The notes: generated by a model from the sequence alone, not told the origin. Positions 43,820 to 55,715 are shown, counted from the stretch's first letter. The stretch: 64,000 nt of DNA from Aselliscus stoliczkanus (GCA_033961575.1 CM066732.1:99315187-99379186); one strand, 5' to 3'. Numbers and translations are program-made.

Positions 43820-43886
43820 TAAAAAATAGAAAATGACTCTGGCTAATCTAAGCAGAAAAGGGATTTATTGGAAGGTCATACAATAA
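43820..43886 (+). repeat. Unnamed older repeat, left part, split by a mariner
   Basis: The text 'gactctggctaatctaagcagaaaagggatttattggaaggtcata' is the start of a familiar type of mammalian repeat ('...agcagaaaaggaatttattggaagg...'). Its likely continuation is beyond the mariner at 44431. Confidence 0.4.
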
Positions 43887-44430
43887 GGTCTGACAATTAA
43901 GTTCATGAACTCATCCTAGAAAAATGCTACATACTTCATTACTGAATATCACTATGGTCACCTACAAAGTACTTCCCTTGGGAAGCTATGCACCAATGAT
44001 AGTACCTTAGTCCACCATTCAAAGCAATCTTGGAACTCTTTTTCTGGAATGGCCATCAGAACTGTCATCGTATTACCCTTGATGTCTTCCTTTCAATATT
44101 TCCTTTACCTTCAGGTCAAGAAAGAAGTCATTGGGGGGTGAGATCAGGTGAGTAGGGAGAGTGTTCCAATAGTTATTTGTTTAGTGGCTAAAAACTCCCT
44201 CACAGACAGTGCCGTGTGAGCTGGTACATTGTCGTGATGCAAGGGCCATGAATTGTTGGCGAAAAGTTCAGGTCATCTAACTTTTTCATGCAGCCTTTTC
44301 AACGCTTCCAAATAGTAAACTTGGTTAACTGTTTGTCCAGTTGGTACAAATTCATAATGAATAGTCCCTCTGATATCAAAAAAGATTAGCAACATCGTTG
44401 CACCAAGTTGGTGAACTTAATTGTCAGACC
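43887..44430 (-). mobile_element. Internally deleted mariner element with transposase remnant
   Basis: Its termini are inverted repeats: GGTCTGACAATTAAGTTCA at 43887 and the same 19 bases reversed, ending at 44430. It is 544 bases, against about 1.25 kb for an intact element, and the N-terminal half of the transposase is gone. The minus strand still encodes recognisable transposase from about 44345 to 43945. Flanking bases are TA-rich but a clean TA duplication is blurred. The element is non-functional. Mariners of this type are known from several mammal groups, including bats. Confidence 0.88.
43945..44345 (-). pseudogene. Mariner transposase pseudogene (catalytic-domain fragment)
   Basis: Minus-strand reading gives PTGQTVNQVYYLEALKRLHE, then ELFANNSWPLHHDNVPAHTA (the HHDN motif holding the second catalytic aspartate of the DD34D triad), then LSVREFLATKQIT. 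The next segment, which should carry the third aspartate, is frameshifted and stopped. The reading then resumes with MAIPEKEFQDCFEWWTKV, the C-terminal region. The upstream helix-turn-helix domain and the first aspartate are deleted. The cut-and-paste activity of the intact enzyme is therefore lost. Confidence 0.82.
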
Positions 44431-44700
44431 ACGTAGTAACTCTCAGAATCAAAGGAGAGACTGTAGAAGGAGGCTCAGAAAACAGGCAGGAGCTAAACAA
44501 AGCTCAACAGGCAAGAATGTCACCAGGGCATGCACAGGAACGGTCTGGTTGGGATGCTCCTGTGGGCACTACTGGAGATGGACAACTTGCTGTTGGTGGT
44601 GCTGCTGCCACCATATACAGCAAGATAGTCACTGCATTCTTGATTCCAGTATGGCAAATAGTTTCTGTCTTTGAATGTTGAGGGAATGATACAAAAACAT
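44431..44700 (+). repeat. Unnamed older repeat, right part
   Basis: The text 'gtaactctcagaatcaaaggagagactgtagaaggaggctcagaaaacaggcaggagctaaacaaagctcaacaggcaagaatgtcaccagggcatgcacagg' reads like a repeat body, and includes a (TGG/TGC)n-like segment at 44590-44620. The open frames here (86 and 88 codons) are probably incidental. Confidence 0.35.
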
Positions 44701-47035
44701 AGACTGGACTGGCCTCGCCTGGGTCATGTGATTGCTCTGATGATTAGAGAGTGGGAAAAGGGAATAGGCCCTCTTCCACTGGTAGGCCCTGCCTCCTGTT
44801 AAGAACCATACCATGGGGGGATTTCCTCCAACCTGGAAGGAAATACAGATGCTGGGGAGCCAAAAAAGGGGTAATTGTCCTATGGAGCCTTCTGCTCTGG
44901 TCCTCACCATTTAGCATCACATAGAGCCCTGCAGGATTTGATAATTACTCTGAATGAGGTCAGAAGTCATTGGCAGGTTTAGAGGAGATGAGGAGCATGA
45001 TCTGACTTGTGTTTAATAGGATTACCTGGATTCAGTGTTGCGGATAGATTATAGGAGCACAGGGGTAATAATAGTGGGGAGACCAGCTGGGCCTTTCTTA
45101 TATTTTTTGGGGAAGAGCATTCTGTTATTCTGTTGGGATTTCTAATGGTGCCACATTCCTCTGTACCCACTCCCCTTCCCTAACCTGATTTTATTCTTGG
45201 CCTCCCAAAATGATGTGCCCCATTTAAAACTAGCCATTTTGAATCTGCTTTCATTTAGATTTGATAATTTTCCTGTGCTTTTGTCTAGTTTCCAGTCTGA
45301 CCCTAGAAGTCAGTGTCTTAGACAGTCAGACCTGCCATCTTAGATATTGACCAAATGGATGAAATGGATCATTCAGAATCAAGCCAGCCAAGAAGCAGAT
45401 CATCCTTTACACATAAAGATGAAGGATGACCATTTTGGAGACATGCAGTCTCCTCCTACCATGTTCCCCCCGGCTTATATATTTATAAGTGTAGTATGGA
45501 GAACGCCTAGCTCAACAATGGATTTGAGAAACTTCTAGTTCAGACATTTTTAAACAGCCAAATACTTATGAATTATTGTTTGCATAACATTTAACTTATA
45601 GTACATATTTTAACCCTGAGTCCCTTGGCTGGCTTCCCATCTGCTAGCTGTTATCCATGCATTGACTGAACAAATGAAAATTGACTTCTCACAAACTCTG
45701 CCCTATCTCCCCATGCTGGCTCTGCTTTTTCTCTTCATTGTGTCATTCCTCCCATTTGCTGAATTTGCCTATTCTATGGATGGTAAGAAATAGGATCTTC
45801 CTAAGATGGTCATTAGCTTTCACATTGGCTTAGTGTTCCTTACATTTACATACTCAACAAATGTTAATTCTCTTGAGTTTTTATCTTGAAAGCCAGCCTG
45901 AGAGAAGTGGACAGAGTGCCAGTAGCCCTTAAGTTTGGGTGATTTTCTTTTATTTTCCTTCATTTCTCTCTGACTATAGCTTTCCCCCCCCCGCCCCCCC
46001 CTGCTTCTATTTAATAAACTACTTCCTCCGGTGGCCCAATTTTACATGTACTTCATTTTTAGTTGGGATGAAATAATGGAGTTTGGGAGTGGATTATGTA
46101 GAGAAGGGAGTTCAAGTATTGGTTATTTGATAAATACTTGTTGATTTGATTTGATTATTTTCCTTGTACTTGCAGTGTTTTTGTAATACTGTTCTTAGAT
46201 GGACCCTACTTTTTTAGTGACAAGAGAGATTATGAGAGAGAAAGTTTCAATTATTTGGGAGTAAAGAGAAGAGGATACTAAATTATGATGCTTAAAACCT
46301 GTGCTATGTGTGACTCTGAGCCAGGAAACAGCATAGACAGGCTCTATTTTTGCCAGAGTGGGTTTCTAAAAGCTCCCATGAAGAAAATTTTATTTCCTTC
46401 TTTGGGGCTACATTCTTGACTAAGAGTATAACATAACAAACAGTCGTGTATATGGTCATCAATATAAAATCAATATAATTATTTAAAATAAAATTATAAT
46501 ACAGTTTCTATAAAACCATCATAAATACACTGTATATATCTACTACAGAAGGGTCCACCAAGTACTATAAAACACACATAATGCATCAAATATAAATCTA
46601 CCCCTGAAACATGTCAATTAATTCTTTCATGATTATTACAGCCACCACCTATTTTGTTTGCTTTTTTATTATTTAGAAGTTTTATAAAAATAATTTTGAT
46701 GACCTAAGAACAAAAACAAACAAACAGTGGTTGCAGGGACATGTATCAAGAAAAAAAGAAGGCATCTGTGTATCTGTCCTGGAACAAAAAGTAATTTCTA
46801 CCAATCCCAAACCTATACCTCATGTGGGCTCTCAATAAATCATTGCTTTATTTTGTAGACAATAGTGATGGTTTGTCTTCCATGGAAAACCATGCTTACA
46901 AATAAAGGCCTCTCTTCCTTTCAGGTTATGGCAGGGAGATTAATTCACCTTCTCTTAACCTTTCGTGCTTTGATCAGCTCTGCCCAGTTGCAGAGACCAC
47001 AGCATTTTCTCTGTAGATAACACTCTAGACCATTG
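44701..47035. other. Unannotated stretch, no gene seen
   Basis: About 2.3 kb with no recognised gene or confident repeat except a C-run at 45984-46001. The region 46430-46720 is AT-rich. Confidence 0.45.
45984..46001. repeat. C-homopolymer tract
   Basis: C9-G-C8 on the plus strand. It is prone to slippage and to sequencing error. Confidence 0.95.
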
Positions 47036-47039
47036 ATTC

Positions 47040-47690
47040 ATTCTATCTCCACTGCCACCCCCTAGTGCCAGCCACTATCATCTCTCTCTTGGATGACTGC
47101 AGTAGCCTCCTAATTATCTTCTTGTTTCTATTCTTGCATACCTTTCAATACATTAATCAGACTACTCTTAAAACATGTAGATTAGATAACATCACTCCCT
47201 CATTTAAAATCCTCCAATGACTTTCCATTTAGCATAGAATGAAATTGAAATTTTCTACTGCAGCCCATAAACACCGTTGATTTTCCTTCTGATTTTCCTT
47301 CACAATCTGATTTTCCTTCTCTCTTCCCATGCCATTCTGCACCTGGTTCACTGTGCTCAGCTCACCAACCCTCTTTTAGTATTAGGATTCACCAAATGCC
47401 TTTCTATCTCAGGGACTCTGCCCTGCTGTCCCTTCTGTCCCCCTGCCAGGAATATTCTTCTTCCAGCTATTTGTGTGGTTGGCTTCTTTTCAACCTTTAG
47501 GTCTCAGCTTAAATTGCCTCCTTGGAGAGTCTTCTCTTGTCCTATCTAAAATACTCACTCTCATGGCTCCCGTTATTCTGTGTTGAACTTCCCTATTTAT
47601 TTTCTTCTTAGCACTTACTACAAATGGCAATTATTTGGCTTGTCTTCTTATTTTGTATATCTCCCACTAGACTATAATAATAATAGATAA
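47040..47690 (+). repeat. L2 (LINE-2) 3' segment
   Basis: The L2 order is recognisable: 'tctcttggatgactgcagtagcctcctaa', 'atcactccctcatttaaaatcctccaatgactttccat', 'gccaggaatattcttcttcca', 'ttaggtctcagcttaaattgcctccttggagag', 'ttattttcttcttagcacttactacaa', and 'ctcccactagactata'. This corresponds to the C-terminal reverse-transcriptase region and 3' UTR of L2. It has no open frame. Confidence 0.8.
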
Positions 47691-47945
47691 CTGTTATATA
47701 GCACTTGCTAGGTGCCAGGCAATAGTGTTTAACATGAACTAAGTGGCACATCATAACAACCCTACCAAGTAGGTACTATAGTATCATCGGTTTACAAATG
47801 GAGACAATGAGGCATAGAGAGGTAAGGTATCTTGCTCAAGGTCACAGAAGCTCGAAAGTGGCAGAGCCAGGATGTGAACTCCGGGACGTTTGGCTCCAGT
47901 GCCCCCACCTTCACCTCTATGCTGTGTTGCCTCCATGATGGCATG
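47690..47945 (-). repeat. MIR SINE, minus strand, nearly full length
   Basis: The reverse MIR order is complete: 'agcacttgctaggtgccaggcaatag', 'aacaaccctaccaagtaggtactata', 'aaatggagacaatgaggcatagagaggtaag', 'tcaaggtcacagaagctcgaaagtggcagagccaggatgtgaac', then the reversed tRNA-like head. Confidence 0.85.
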
Positions 47946-48480
47946 CCTGCCTTGTTGAGCATTTATGTCCAGTACCAGCACAGTGTTGGATGCATGGTAT
48001 GGTGAGGACAGTTGTCCCTGTTTGGTGTAGGTGAGGATCAATGATAACCAATGAACCATAGGGCAGGGCAGAGGGAGAGAGGAGCCAAGAAGATGAGCTT
48101 CCTCTATAAAGAATGTCATAATTGTTGGAAAGGAAAAGTGATGGAGTCAGTTCAGTGTCCATCATTGAGATTTCTGTTATACTTGGGGTCCTATGCAGAT
48201 CAGGGGTATGCAAATTAGTGGTAAAAAGATGTTTTATCCATCGGTGTGTAATAAAATTGTGGCATGGCTGTATTGTTTTCAGGCACTTTTAACAGAAGAG
48301 GTAGGCTTTCTCTGCTTCCTCCTCCCCCCCTTTCCAAGGACTGCCATCATGAGGGATTTGGGGCATCAGTGGAGGTGCCAGAAAGGAACATCAGTGACCG
48401 ATGGAGACATGGTGAGGTCAGGTGGAACAGGGTGCTCCTGTAGGCTGAGTGAATCATGCATAAACAATTTCTTGAGTACA
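47946..48480. other. Unannotated stretch, no gene seen
   Basis: Open frames at 47784-48213 (minus) begin in the MIR and have no domain. Nothing else is recognised. Confidence 0.45.
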
Positions 48481-48484
48481 TTTC

Positions 48485-48486
<2 letters not shown>

Positions 48487-48517
<31 letters not shown>

Positions 48518-48536
48518 ACGTGTGCATGTGCATGTA
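48487..48536. repeat. (TG)n microsatellite
   Basis: A perfect TG run at 48487-48516 is followed by imperfect TG/CATG units to about 48536. Confidence 0.95.
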
Positions 48537-48796
48537 TATTTAGAGTCTGAGATCTAACCTGAAAAGGTGGGGCCTACGTTCATTGGCCTTTGAGTTGATA
48601 TTGTTAATATGACTTCATGTTGCCCTAGCTGGGGAGGCCTGGGAAAGCTTTGTAGTTTTCACAGAACATGGCAATTTAAATGTGGGGGTAGGTGAAGAGC
48701 AACTTTAAGATTATTACTAAATTTCACACTTGGTAGTTTCTGATTTGGTAGATGGGTGGTGTCATTTACTTAAATAAGAAGCAGAGAAGGAGGCAT

Positions 48797-48815
48797 TGTG
48801 TGTGTGTGTGTGTGT
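48797..48815. repeat. Short (TG)n microsatellite
   Basis: An alternating TG run of about 19 bases. Confidence 0.9.
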
Positions 48816-49970
48816 TTAGGGAGATACTTTCAGTTTTGGGCATGCTGAGGTTAGATACCTGTGGATCATTGTTGTCCAATGGGGGAAGACAATAGAACTG
48901 GCACACAGTGGGAGTGCATTCCATATTTGTCAAATGAATGAAAATGGTACAGCTCTGGGATGCAGGTGTAGACCTTATTAGCCATCACTGTACCATATTA
49001 TATTTATGATCATATAGATAGTAGTTGCTTTTATGGGAGTTGACAGTCACCTCTCAAGAGTACGTGTATACAGCCAAGAGGTGAAGACTAAAAGTGGTCC
49101 TAATTTAAGGCATGGGAGGTAGGAGCCTGAAAAGAAGACATAAGGAATAGTCAAAGGTAAGAAAAACTCCAGGAGAGAGAAGGGACCTGGAAGCCAATGG
49201 GAAAGGTTTCAGAGAAGGAGACTGCACTGCTGGAGAAAATCAAGTGAAGGAAGCACTGGAAAGTTCCTGTCTAGTTTACCAATTAGAGGGAGATTGGCCA
49301 GAGAAATTTATTATTGAACTTTCACCATGTGCTGGTCACAGCGTGATACATGGCACATAAAATGGCACAAATATACACCAATTAGGGTACATTGAAGTGG
49401 TGGAGGCTGAGTACAGGTTGCATTGAATTGATGAAACAGTAGTTGGTGAGGAAATGGAGACCCAAGTGGGGAGGAAAGAGATTGAGTGAAAATCAGAGGG
49501 ATGTTGTCTGGAGGGAGTTTCCCCTTCCCTTTCCATTTCATTTATTTTCTTTTCATCTTTCTCTGTTGAAAATCCATAAACCCCAGCTACTAGATCATTG
49601 CACTCTGAGACAGCCAGGTGGTAGATTTCAACATGGATGGGAAAACCAACAAATGAATGGATGAAAGTGTGAGTGGTGAGGTGACTCTTAACTGGGCAGA
49701 AAGGGGTAGAATGTGCTAATCTTATAATTACTTACTATACACATTAACTTTGTTTGTGGAGGCACTGATACATATATTTTCCAAATCCTGAGTTTTCAAT
49801 TCTGTAATAAAGAGGATCTGATGAGAGAAGTAACACAGCCAGGGAAATGGTATAGAACCAAGGTCACAACTGTTGAAGAAGCTCCTCCAGCCTTTTGGGT
49901 GGGGGATGGGGTGGGAATTCATGAAGTCGTAAGAAAGGCTGGGGGCTCTGTTCCCTCTCCCCCTCACCCC
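48816..49970. other. Unannotated stretch, no gene seen
   Basis: About 1.15 kb. No repeat or gene is recognised. Open frames at 49311-49664 overlap on opposite strands. Confidence 0.45.
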
Positions 49971-49972
49971 CA

Positions 49973-50870
49973 GTTTTACTGAGGTATAATTGACAAATAA
50001 GTCTGTAATATATTCAAAGTGTATAATGTGATGATTTGATATACGTGTGTACATTGTGATAAGATTCGCACTATTACGTTAACACATCCATTGCCTCACC
50101 TTGTTACTTTTTTTTTTTTTTTTTGGTGAAAATGCTTAGATAGACTCTCAGCAGATTTCAAGTATACAACACAGTGTTACTAACTATCGTCACCATGTTC
50201 TACATTAGGTCCTCAGAACTTATTTATCTTTTAACTGAAAGTTTGTACCCTTTGACCAAACTTGTCCATTTTTGCCACCCTTCCAGCCTCTGGCAACCAT
50301 TATTCTACTCTCTGTTCTGAGTTTGACTTTTTCTTTGGAGTTTGCACATAAGTGATGTCATACAGTATTTGTCCTTTTCTGTTTGTCTTACTTCACTTAG
50401 CATAATGCCTTTAAGTTCACACATGTTGTCACAAATGGTAGGGTTTCCTTCTTTTTTAAGGCTGGGTAATATTTCATTGTGTATATATACCACATTTTTA
50501 AAAACCATCCATCCATTGATGGACACTTAGGTTGTTTCCATATCTTGGCTATTGTGAACAATGTTGCAATGAACATAGGGGTGCAGATATCTCTTTGAGA
50601 CAGTGACTTCATTTCCTTCAGATATATACCCAGGAGTAGGATCGGTAGATTGTATGTTAGTTCTGTTTTTATTTTTTTTGAGGAACCTCCCTGTTGTTTT
50701 CCATAGTGGCTGCATCAATGTACATTCCCACCAACAGTGCACAAGAGTTCTTTTTTCTCCACATCCTCACCAGTATTTGTTATTTCATATCTTTTTAAAT
50801 AACAGCCATCCTAGCAGGTGTGAGGTGACATCTCATTGTGGTTTTGATGGCATTGCAGGGGACTGTGGTT
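49973..50870 (-). mobile_element. Old LINE-1 3' end and ORF2 terminus, minus strand
   Basis: On the plus strand the antisense L1 3' UTR begins 'cagttttactgaggtataattgacaaataa', contains a T-run at 50108-50125, and continues into ORF2 wording ('acttagcataatgcc', 'ttgatggacacttaggttgtttcc', 'cccaggagtaggatcggtag', 'cattcccaccaacagtgcacaag', 'atctcattgtggttttgatggcat'). Minus-strand peptide pieces such as [18 protein letters not shown] and [17 protein letters not shown] confirm ORF2p. Frames are broken. Confidence 0.88.
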
Positions 50871-51154
50871 TTGATAGTTTAATGTGGGTGTCAGTTGTCA
50901 TAGAATTTTAGAACTGGAAGGGGTAGTTAATGTGCATTGCATGTCAGTCACAATTTGAGTCACATCCCAAAGCTGCATTTGCATTCATCTCCTGGGGCAC
51001 TGATGGCTGGTCCCTTGTGAAGCTTTCTGTCAATGATTGGCAGAATCTTCTGTGATCCTTGCTGACCCACCAAGGCCCATTGCTTGCCTGCTCTCTAAGC
51101 TTAAGCCTTATTTTGACCTGCTTGAGCTGTGCAAAAGTCTGCTTTCTGCTGAAT
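50871..51154. other. Unannotated, with a faint core-SINE fragment
   Basis: At 50888-50940, 'agttgtcatagaattttagaactggaaggggtagttaatg' resembles an ancient core-SINE (MIR3-like). No gene is recognised. Confidence 0.4.
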
Positions 51155-51261
51155 ATAGGGTCACCACAGGTGCAGTTGTGGTGCCTCCTCCTCTCTCCCT
51201 TACCTGAACACGAGTTTCTGTTAGATAAAGGATGAAAGAACTTGGATATTCTCTCCAGGGG
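51155..51261 (+). repeat. Unclassified 107-bp sequence duplicated at 53049 (copy 1)
   Basis: Begins ATAGGGTCACCACAGG and ends TATTCTCTCCAGGGG. It aligns to 53049-53156 with seven differences (six substitutions and one indel). Flanking sequences are unrelated. No repeat family is recognised. Confidence 0.9.
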
Positions 51262-51620
51262 TGCAGGTAGGAGTGTCAGGAAGTAGCGGCTCCTGTTATG
51301 GGCCAAAAGGCTTATAGCTGGCTTTCCTGGCTTTTATATCCTCTGCACTCCTCACCAGAAAATTGGGCCAATGTTATCATTTCTCAGAAAAACTGACACT
51401 GTGTCTGACTGCCTAGTAAAATGACTTCCATCAATCATTATCCTTGCCTAATAGCATTACGATGTTAATAACAAATAGTTCTCGCCAAAGACGTGGGATT
51501 TTTAATATAGTTAAGTGTTGGTCTGTGGCCATAGGTTCCCTTGCCTCCAACCCTTAGCTGAAATTTGTTAAGTCTCACAAGCTAGTCTGATTGGGAACAA
51601 TCAAGTAGAAAGCCCTTGGG
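51262..51620. other. Unannotated stretch, no gene seen
   Basis: No recognised content. Confidence 0.45.
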
Positions 51621-51622
51621 GG

Positions 51623-51624
<2 letters not shown>

Positions 51625-51677
<53 letters not shown>
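51625..51677. repeat. (AC)n microsatellite
   Basis: A perfect AC run of about 52 bases, the longest dinucleotide repeat in the window and likely polymorphic. Confidence 0.97.
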
Positions 51678-52595
51678 GAATGGGTTAGATTTGAATGCTG
51701 TTGCAGTAGGTGGTGCCCTCTCCTCTGAATCTAAGCCAGTTTACTATATATATGCTGCAGGTGGACAAGGGATCTGTCACAGCCCAGGCAGCAACATTCA
51801 GAAGGAGGAGATGAAACGAGGACCTGCCTGCTAACCCATCAAAAGCCAGATTTTCACCCCAAGTCTTAGCATATAAATATTCAACTTTCAAGCAATGATT
51901 AGCTATGTGGATAGATTAGTAAAAAAAAATTTAGCAAGCATTTATACCTGTGACTTCAAGCTTCAATTTGGGCCAAGGTGAAGGCGCAGATCTCTATTCT
52001 TTGAAACATTCTAGATAGTCAGAGATGCAATATCATCATTGTCTTTTAAAATATAAATTTATTCCTATATGAAATCTAAGAGACAACTTAGGTTTCACAG
52101 GACTTCTTGTTGACTTTCTCAGGCCTGGATGTCAGTTCTATAACCTGGTCATGCTGTATTTGGGAGATTATGTTTTACTGAGCTTAACTGAGATGACATA
52201 TAACCCTATCTATAAAAATTCACTATTTATAGACCATTGCTCAATATCTGAGTTTAATCGTCCCTCTTTTTTTTCTTCTTTTTTCCCAGCTACATCATTT
52301 GTGTCTCTAGCTCTGATGTCAGGCAGGTAGCCTGGGTTAGGGATGATGTCAGTCTAGTGGGGAATGAATTGATTAGGAATCCATATTTTTTATGGACTCA
52401 TCATTATTAAAAGATTGCTCTTTTGCACCATTTCACTCCATGTTCACTGTAGAAGAATTAGAAAATGTAGTAAGTGTAAAACAAAAACATAAACAAAAAA
52501 ACCCAAATCACCAAAATGGTAGGATTTTGGTTATATTTACTTCTAGACTGTCCCTATTTCTGTTTGTCTTTTATCTCTCTCCCCTTTTCAACTTA
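51678..52595. other. Unannotated stretch, no gene seen
   Basis: No recognised gene or repeat. The open frame at 52392-52832 runs through a CA repeat and is not credible. Confidence 0.45.
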
Positions 52596-52599
52596 TATA

Positions 52600-52642
52600 A
52601 CACACACACACACACGCACGTATGCACGCACACACACACACA
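52600..52642. repeat. (CA)n microsatellite, interrupted
   Basis: CA units interrupted by 'cgcacgtatgcacg' in the middle. Confidence 0.93.
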
Positions 52643-53048
52643 CCTCTCAATACAGGCTGTCAGTTTCCGGCAGAAAGTAGCATGCTGTCTATTTACACTA
52701 CCTAGGGATGATAGTCCAGGGTTTTGGAAAACTGATACAGTCCCCTGGGGGCTACAGTGGGGAACTGTTGCATCTTCCCTTGCCCTTTGGCTTCCATCAG
52801 TGGGAGGCATCAGGGTAAGCTCTAAGGGCTGAGGAGAGTGAGGTCCATATGCTCAATCTGAGGCTCCTCCATACTGTTTACCAGGGGTTGGCTGCTTTCC
52901 TCCAGTGAAGGCATGGCTACTGTTCTGAGCAACTTCCTACAGAGTTCTTTCCCTGAGTTCTCGTAACCTCTCCCGTCCCTTGTCTTTCAGACTCCTTGCT
53001 CTTACTAGCCCCTGGCGTTTCTCTATCCCTTGTTAATTTCCATCCAAC

Positions 53049-53156
53049 ATAGGGTCACCATAGGTATAGTTGTGGTGCCTCCTCCTCTCTCTCTTACCTG
53101 AACACAGAGTTTCTATTAGATAAAGGATGAAAGAACTTGGGTATTCTCTCCAGGGG
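53049..53156 (+). repeat. Unclassified 108-bp sequence duplicated from 51155 (copy 2)
   Basis: Begins ATAGGGTCACCATAGG and ends TATTCTCTCCAGGGG. It is about 93% identical to copy 1 in the same orientation, 1.9 kb away. Confidence 0.9.
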
Positions 53157-53249
53157 AGCCTCATTATCATCTTTGTAAATAGTAGTTACTTTATTAAACT
53201 TTCCTCAATTACCTAGTGTGAGACTGCTACCTATTTTCTGCCTCGATCC

Positions 53250-53820
53250 TGACTGATACTCATCTCTTCCATCAATTCTCACAATTTCTCAGCCATTATA
53301 TTTTGATTATTACTTCTACCTCACTCTCAAATTCCTCTCTTTCTGGAGTTCCAATGAGGTATTTTTACTCTTCTCATCTCTCTTGACCTCTCTCTCACAT
53401 TTTCCTTCTCTTTATCCCTCCTTGCTGCATGATTACTTCACCTCTATGTTCTCATCAGCCATCTATAATCTGCTTTTCACCTGTTGAATTTTACGTGTTC
53501 ATTTCTAGAAATTCAGTTTGGTCTTTTTCAGATCTGCCAGTTCTTTTTGCACAGTGCCTGTTTTTTTTTCCTAAGGGTTCCAAATCTGTTTATCATTTGA
53601 AATGTAATTAGTTAATCGTCTGTCTCAGGTTATTATATTATTGACCACACAAATCTTCCTGTTGGCAGTGACTAACAACTCTTCCTCATGGTGACGTCTT
53701 TTCTCCTGTGTTTTGTAATTTTTTTTATTGCGAGCTCATTTTCAGCCAGAATATATTTATTTGTATGTGTGTCTTAGAATGTTCTGTATGCTTTGGGGTT
53801 TAAAATGCTTGTTTCTGATC
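53250..53820 (-). repeat. Probable old LINE-1 antisense fragment (left of a SINE)
   Basis: Wording such as 'tttctggagttccaatgaggtatttt', 'catttctagaaattcagtttggtctttttcagatctgccag' and 'tttattgcgagctcattttcagccagaatat' is typical of antisense old L1. It likely continues to the right of the SINE at 54237. Confidence 0.45.
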
Positions 53821-54236
53821 AACTTTGTGTTTACTTTTTTGTTTTTAAAGATTTTATTGGGGGAGGAGAATAGCATTAGGGGAATTGGGGAAGGGGAACA
53901 GATAAGTTGCTGTCCTTTTGTTCTTCAGTCTAGTTGTGGAGGACATCGCTTCACTGGCCCATGTTGGTATATCATTACGCTCTTCCTGGGTGAGGCACCT
54001 CTCACAGCAGCTCATGTCAGCTTCCGGCCAGCCCCACTGCAGCCTATGCCCTTGCCGGCAACTCATGGCAGCCCAGCTCCAGGTTGAGCTGTTGTTCACC
54101 ATCTTAGCTGTAGAGGGTGCAGCATCTCTGGCCCTCATGTGGAATCTTAACTGGGGCCCTGTTGCTCAGACCTGGCGTCCCAAGCCAAACCTTAATCAAC
54201 GCGCATCTTGGCCGGCCCAATTTTGTGTTTACTTTT
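53821..54236 (-). mobile_element. Long composite bat SINE, minus strand, with target-site duplication
   Basis: The body is about 53839-54218. It has a reversed tail 'aagattttattgggggaggagaatag...ggggaattggggaaggggaacag', the 'tcactggcccatgttggtat' module, GC-rich 'cagcagctcatgtcagcttccgg' repeats and the reversed head ending 'cgcatcttggccggccc'. The target duplication AACTTTGTGTTTACTTTT (53821-53838) / AATTTTGTGTTTACTTTT (54219-54236) is 18 bases with one mismatch. It is the same subfamily as 27791 and 61306. Confidence 0.88.
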
Positions 54237-55715
54237 GCTGGAAGCCCCAGGGATTTCACTTATTTGGGGCCCATTTTTACATTAATTTCTTGGCAGAAGA
54301 TTCCCACACCATGTGTGTTGTATAAATTCAGACCCCACATACATGAATGAAACAGGCTTGGGCTTGATATTTCTAATGGGAGAACTTTCCCCATATATAC
54401 AGGGCACAGGCAAGCTTTTTTATACCCTCTCTGAGCAAGATGAGTGGAGGTCATATCTAGTCCCACTTTACTGAGGGAGAGCCCTTCAAGAGTCCTGCCT
54501 CAATGGGTGGGGGTTCAATTCCTGCTCCTTATCTTGTACATTATGAGGCAAAGCTTCCCCTTTGGTAAACCCCAGCCCTTGCTCACAAGCTTAGCACTTT
54601 GGTTCTTCATTTCTGACTGTTGGGGATTTTCCTTTCTTTTAGGCTCAGCCAGGTATTCATTTCTTTTAGTTCTTTACCTGGCATTTCTATGAACTTTTAC
54701 TGAGGTGACGTTCCATGTTCACTTACCAAACTATCCCTACATATATTTTGTAGCTTGCTTTTCTACACAATCATGCATTGATATGCAAAGATACCTACTC
54801 TATATAGTTACCTTCTTTAATGACAGCACAGTAGAAAGAGTCTGAAATAAAGGTTTTAAGGGCTGTCATTTTCACATTGCCTGCTCCTTTGAGTATCTAT
54901 CTGGAACTCTCTCTGCCTGTGTCATGTGTATCTTGATTCCCATGTAAATCATGACTACTGCTCAGGAGAACAGCCCTTATCCTGAGGCTAAGAGCTGTGT
55001 GTCTCAAGCAAGCACTGGTCCTTGGCTCCCAACAGCATTGATACACTTACTCATTTTTGCAGTCCTATGAAATACATTTAAAATAGTATCAGAATGTCTT
55101 TACCAATATCTGTACAAGAAACAAATGTATTAAGAGTTCAGGATTCATTTGCAGCTCTAGTCATCCCTCAGTCTTACCTAAGACTAGGGGTATACAGTTA
55201 AATACCAGCTCAGATGTGACTTGGATGAGTTCTTCGGTTTTTTCTTTTTTCCTTCTTCACTGTGGTTATAGAATTCACTTTAAATATAATTGGTTCATTT
55301 GTTAGAGTTTGCTTTTAGGTTTTAGGGCTTTTTCTTCCTTTTCCCATCATTGTTGATTTCATTTTATATTTTGAATATGCAAAATATTAACAGGCTTCCA
55401 TGAGTCAAAACTACCAGAAGGTCTACTTAGAGAGGCATCACTCCCTCTTGTATCCCATCCACCCTGTTCTCTTCCCTCATACCTTATAAATAACCAGACT
55501 TGTGTTTTTCTGTTTTATCTGTCTTGTGTTTCTTCTTGTAAATATAAACAGATATATGTATACTTTCTTATTTTCCTTTCTTTCTTACACAAAATATGCT
55601 CTTTTGCCCTTTGGGACTCTTCTTTCTTAATGGGAGTAGCAAGAAAGAATGGGTGAGATACTACTTTTACTACTTTCAGAATTCTTTTTTGTTTTCAGTT
55701 CTTCCTTTTTTCCTC
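54237..55715. other. Mostly unannotated; left part may be old L1
   Basis: 54237-54690 may be the continuation of the old L1 split by the SINE ('ggaagccccagggatttcacttatttggggccc'). 55330-55600 is AT-rich with wording of old L1 UTR type. No gene is recognised. Confidence 0.4.

Noticed and set aside
43887..44430. Considered as a virus-derived or host gene because of a readable protein
   Set aside because: The exact terminal inverted repeats and the HHDN-type transposase motif identify it as a deleted mariner transposon.
48193..48543. 116-codon plus-strand frame ending in a Cys-Val repeat
   Set aside because: The tail is the (TG)n microsatellite and the rest has no domain.
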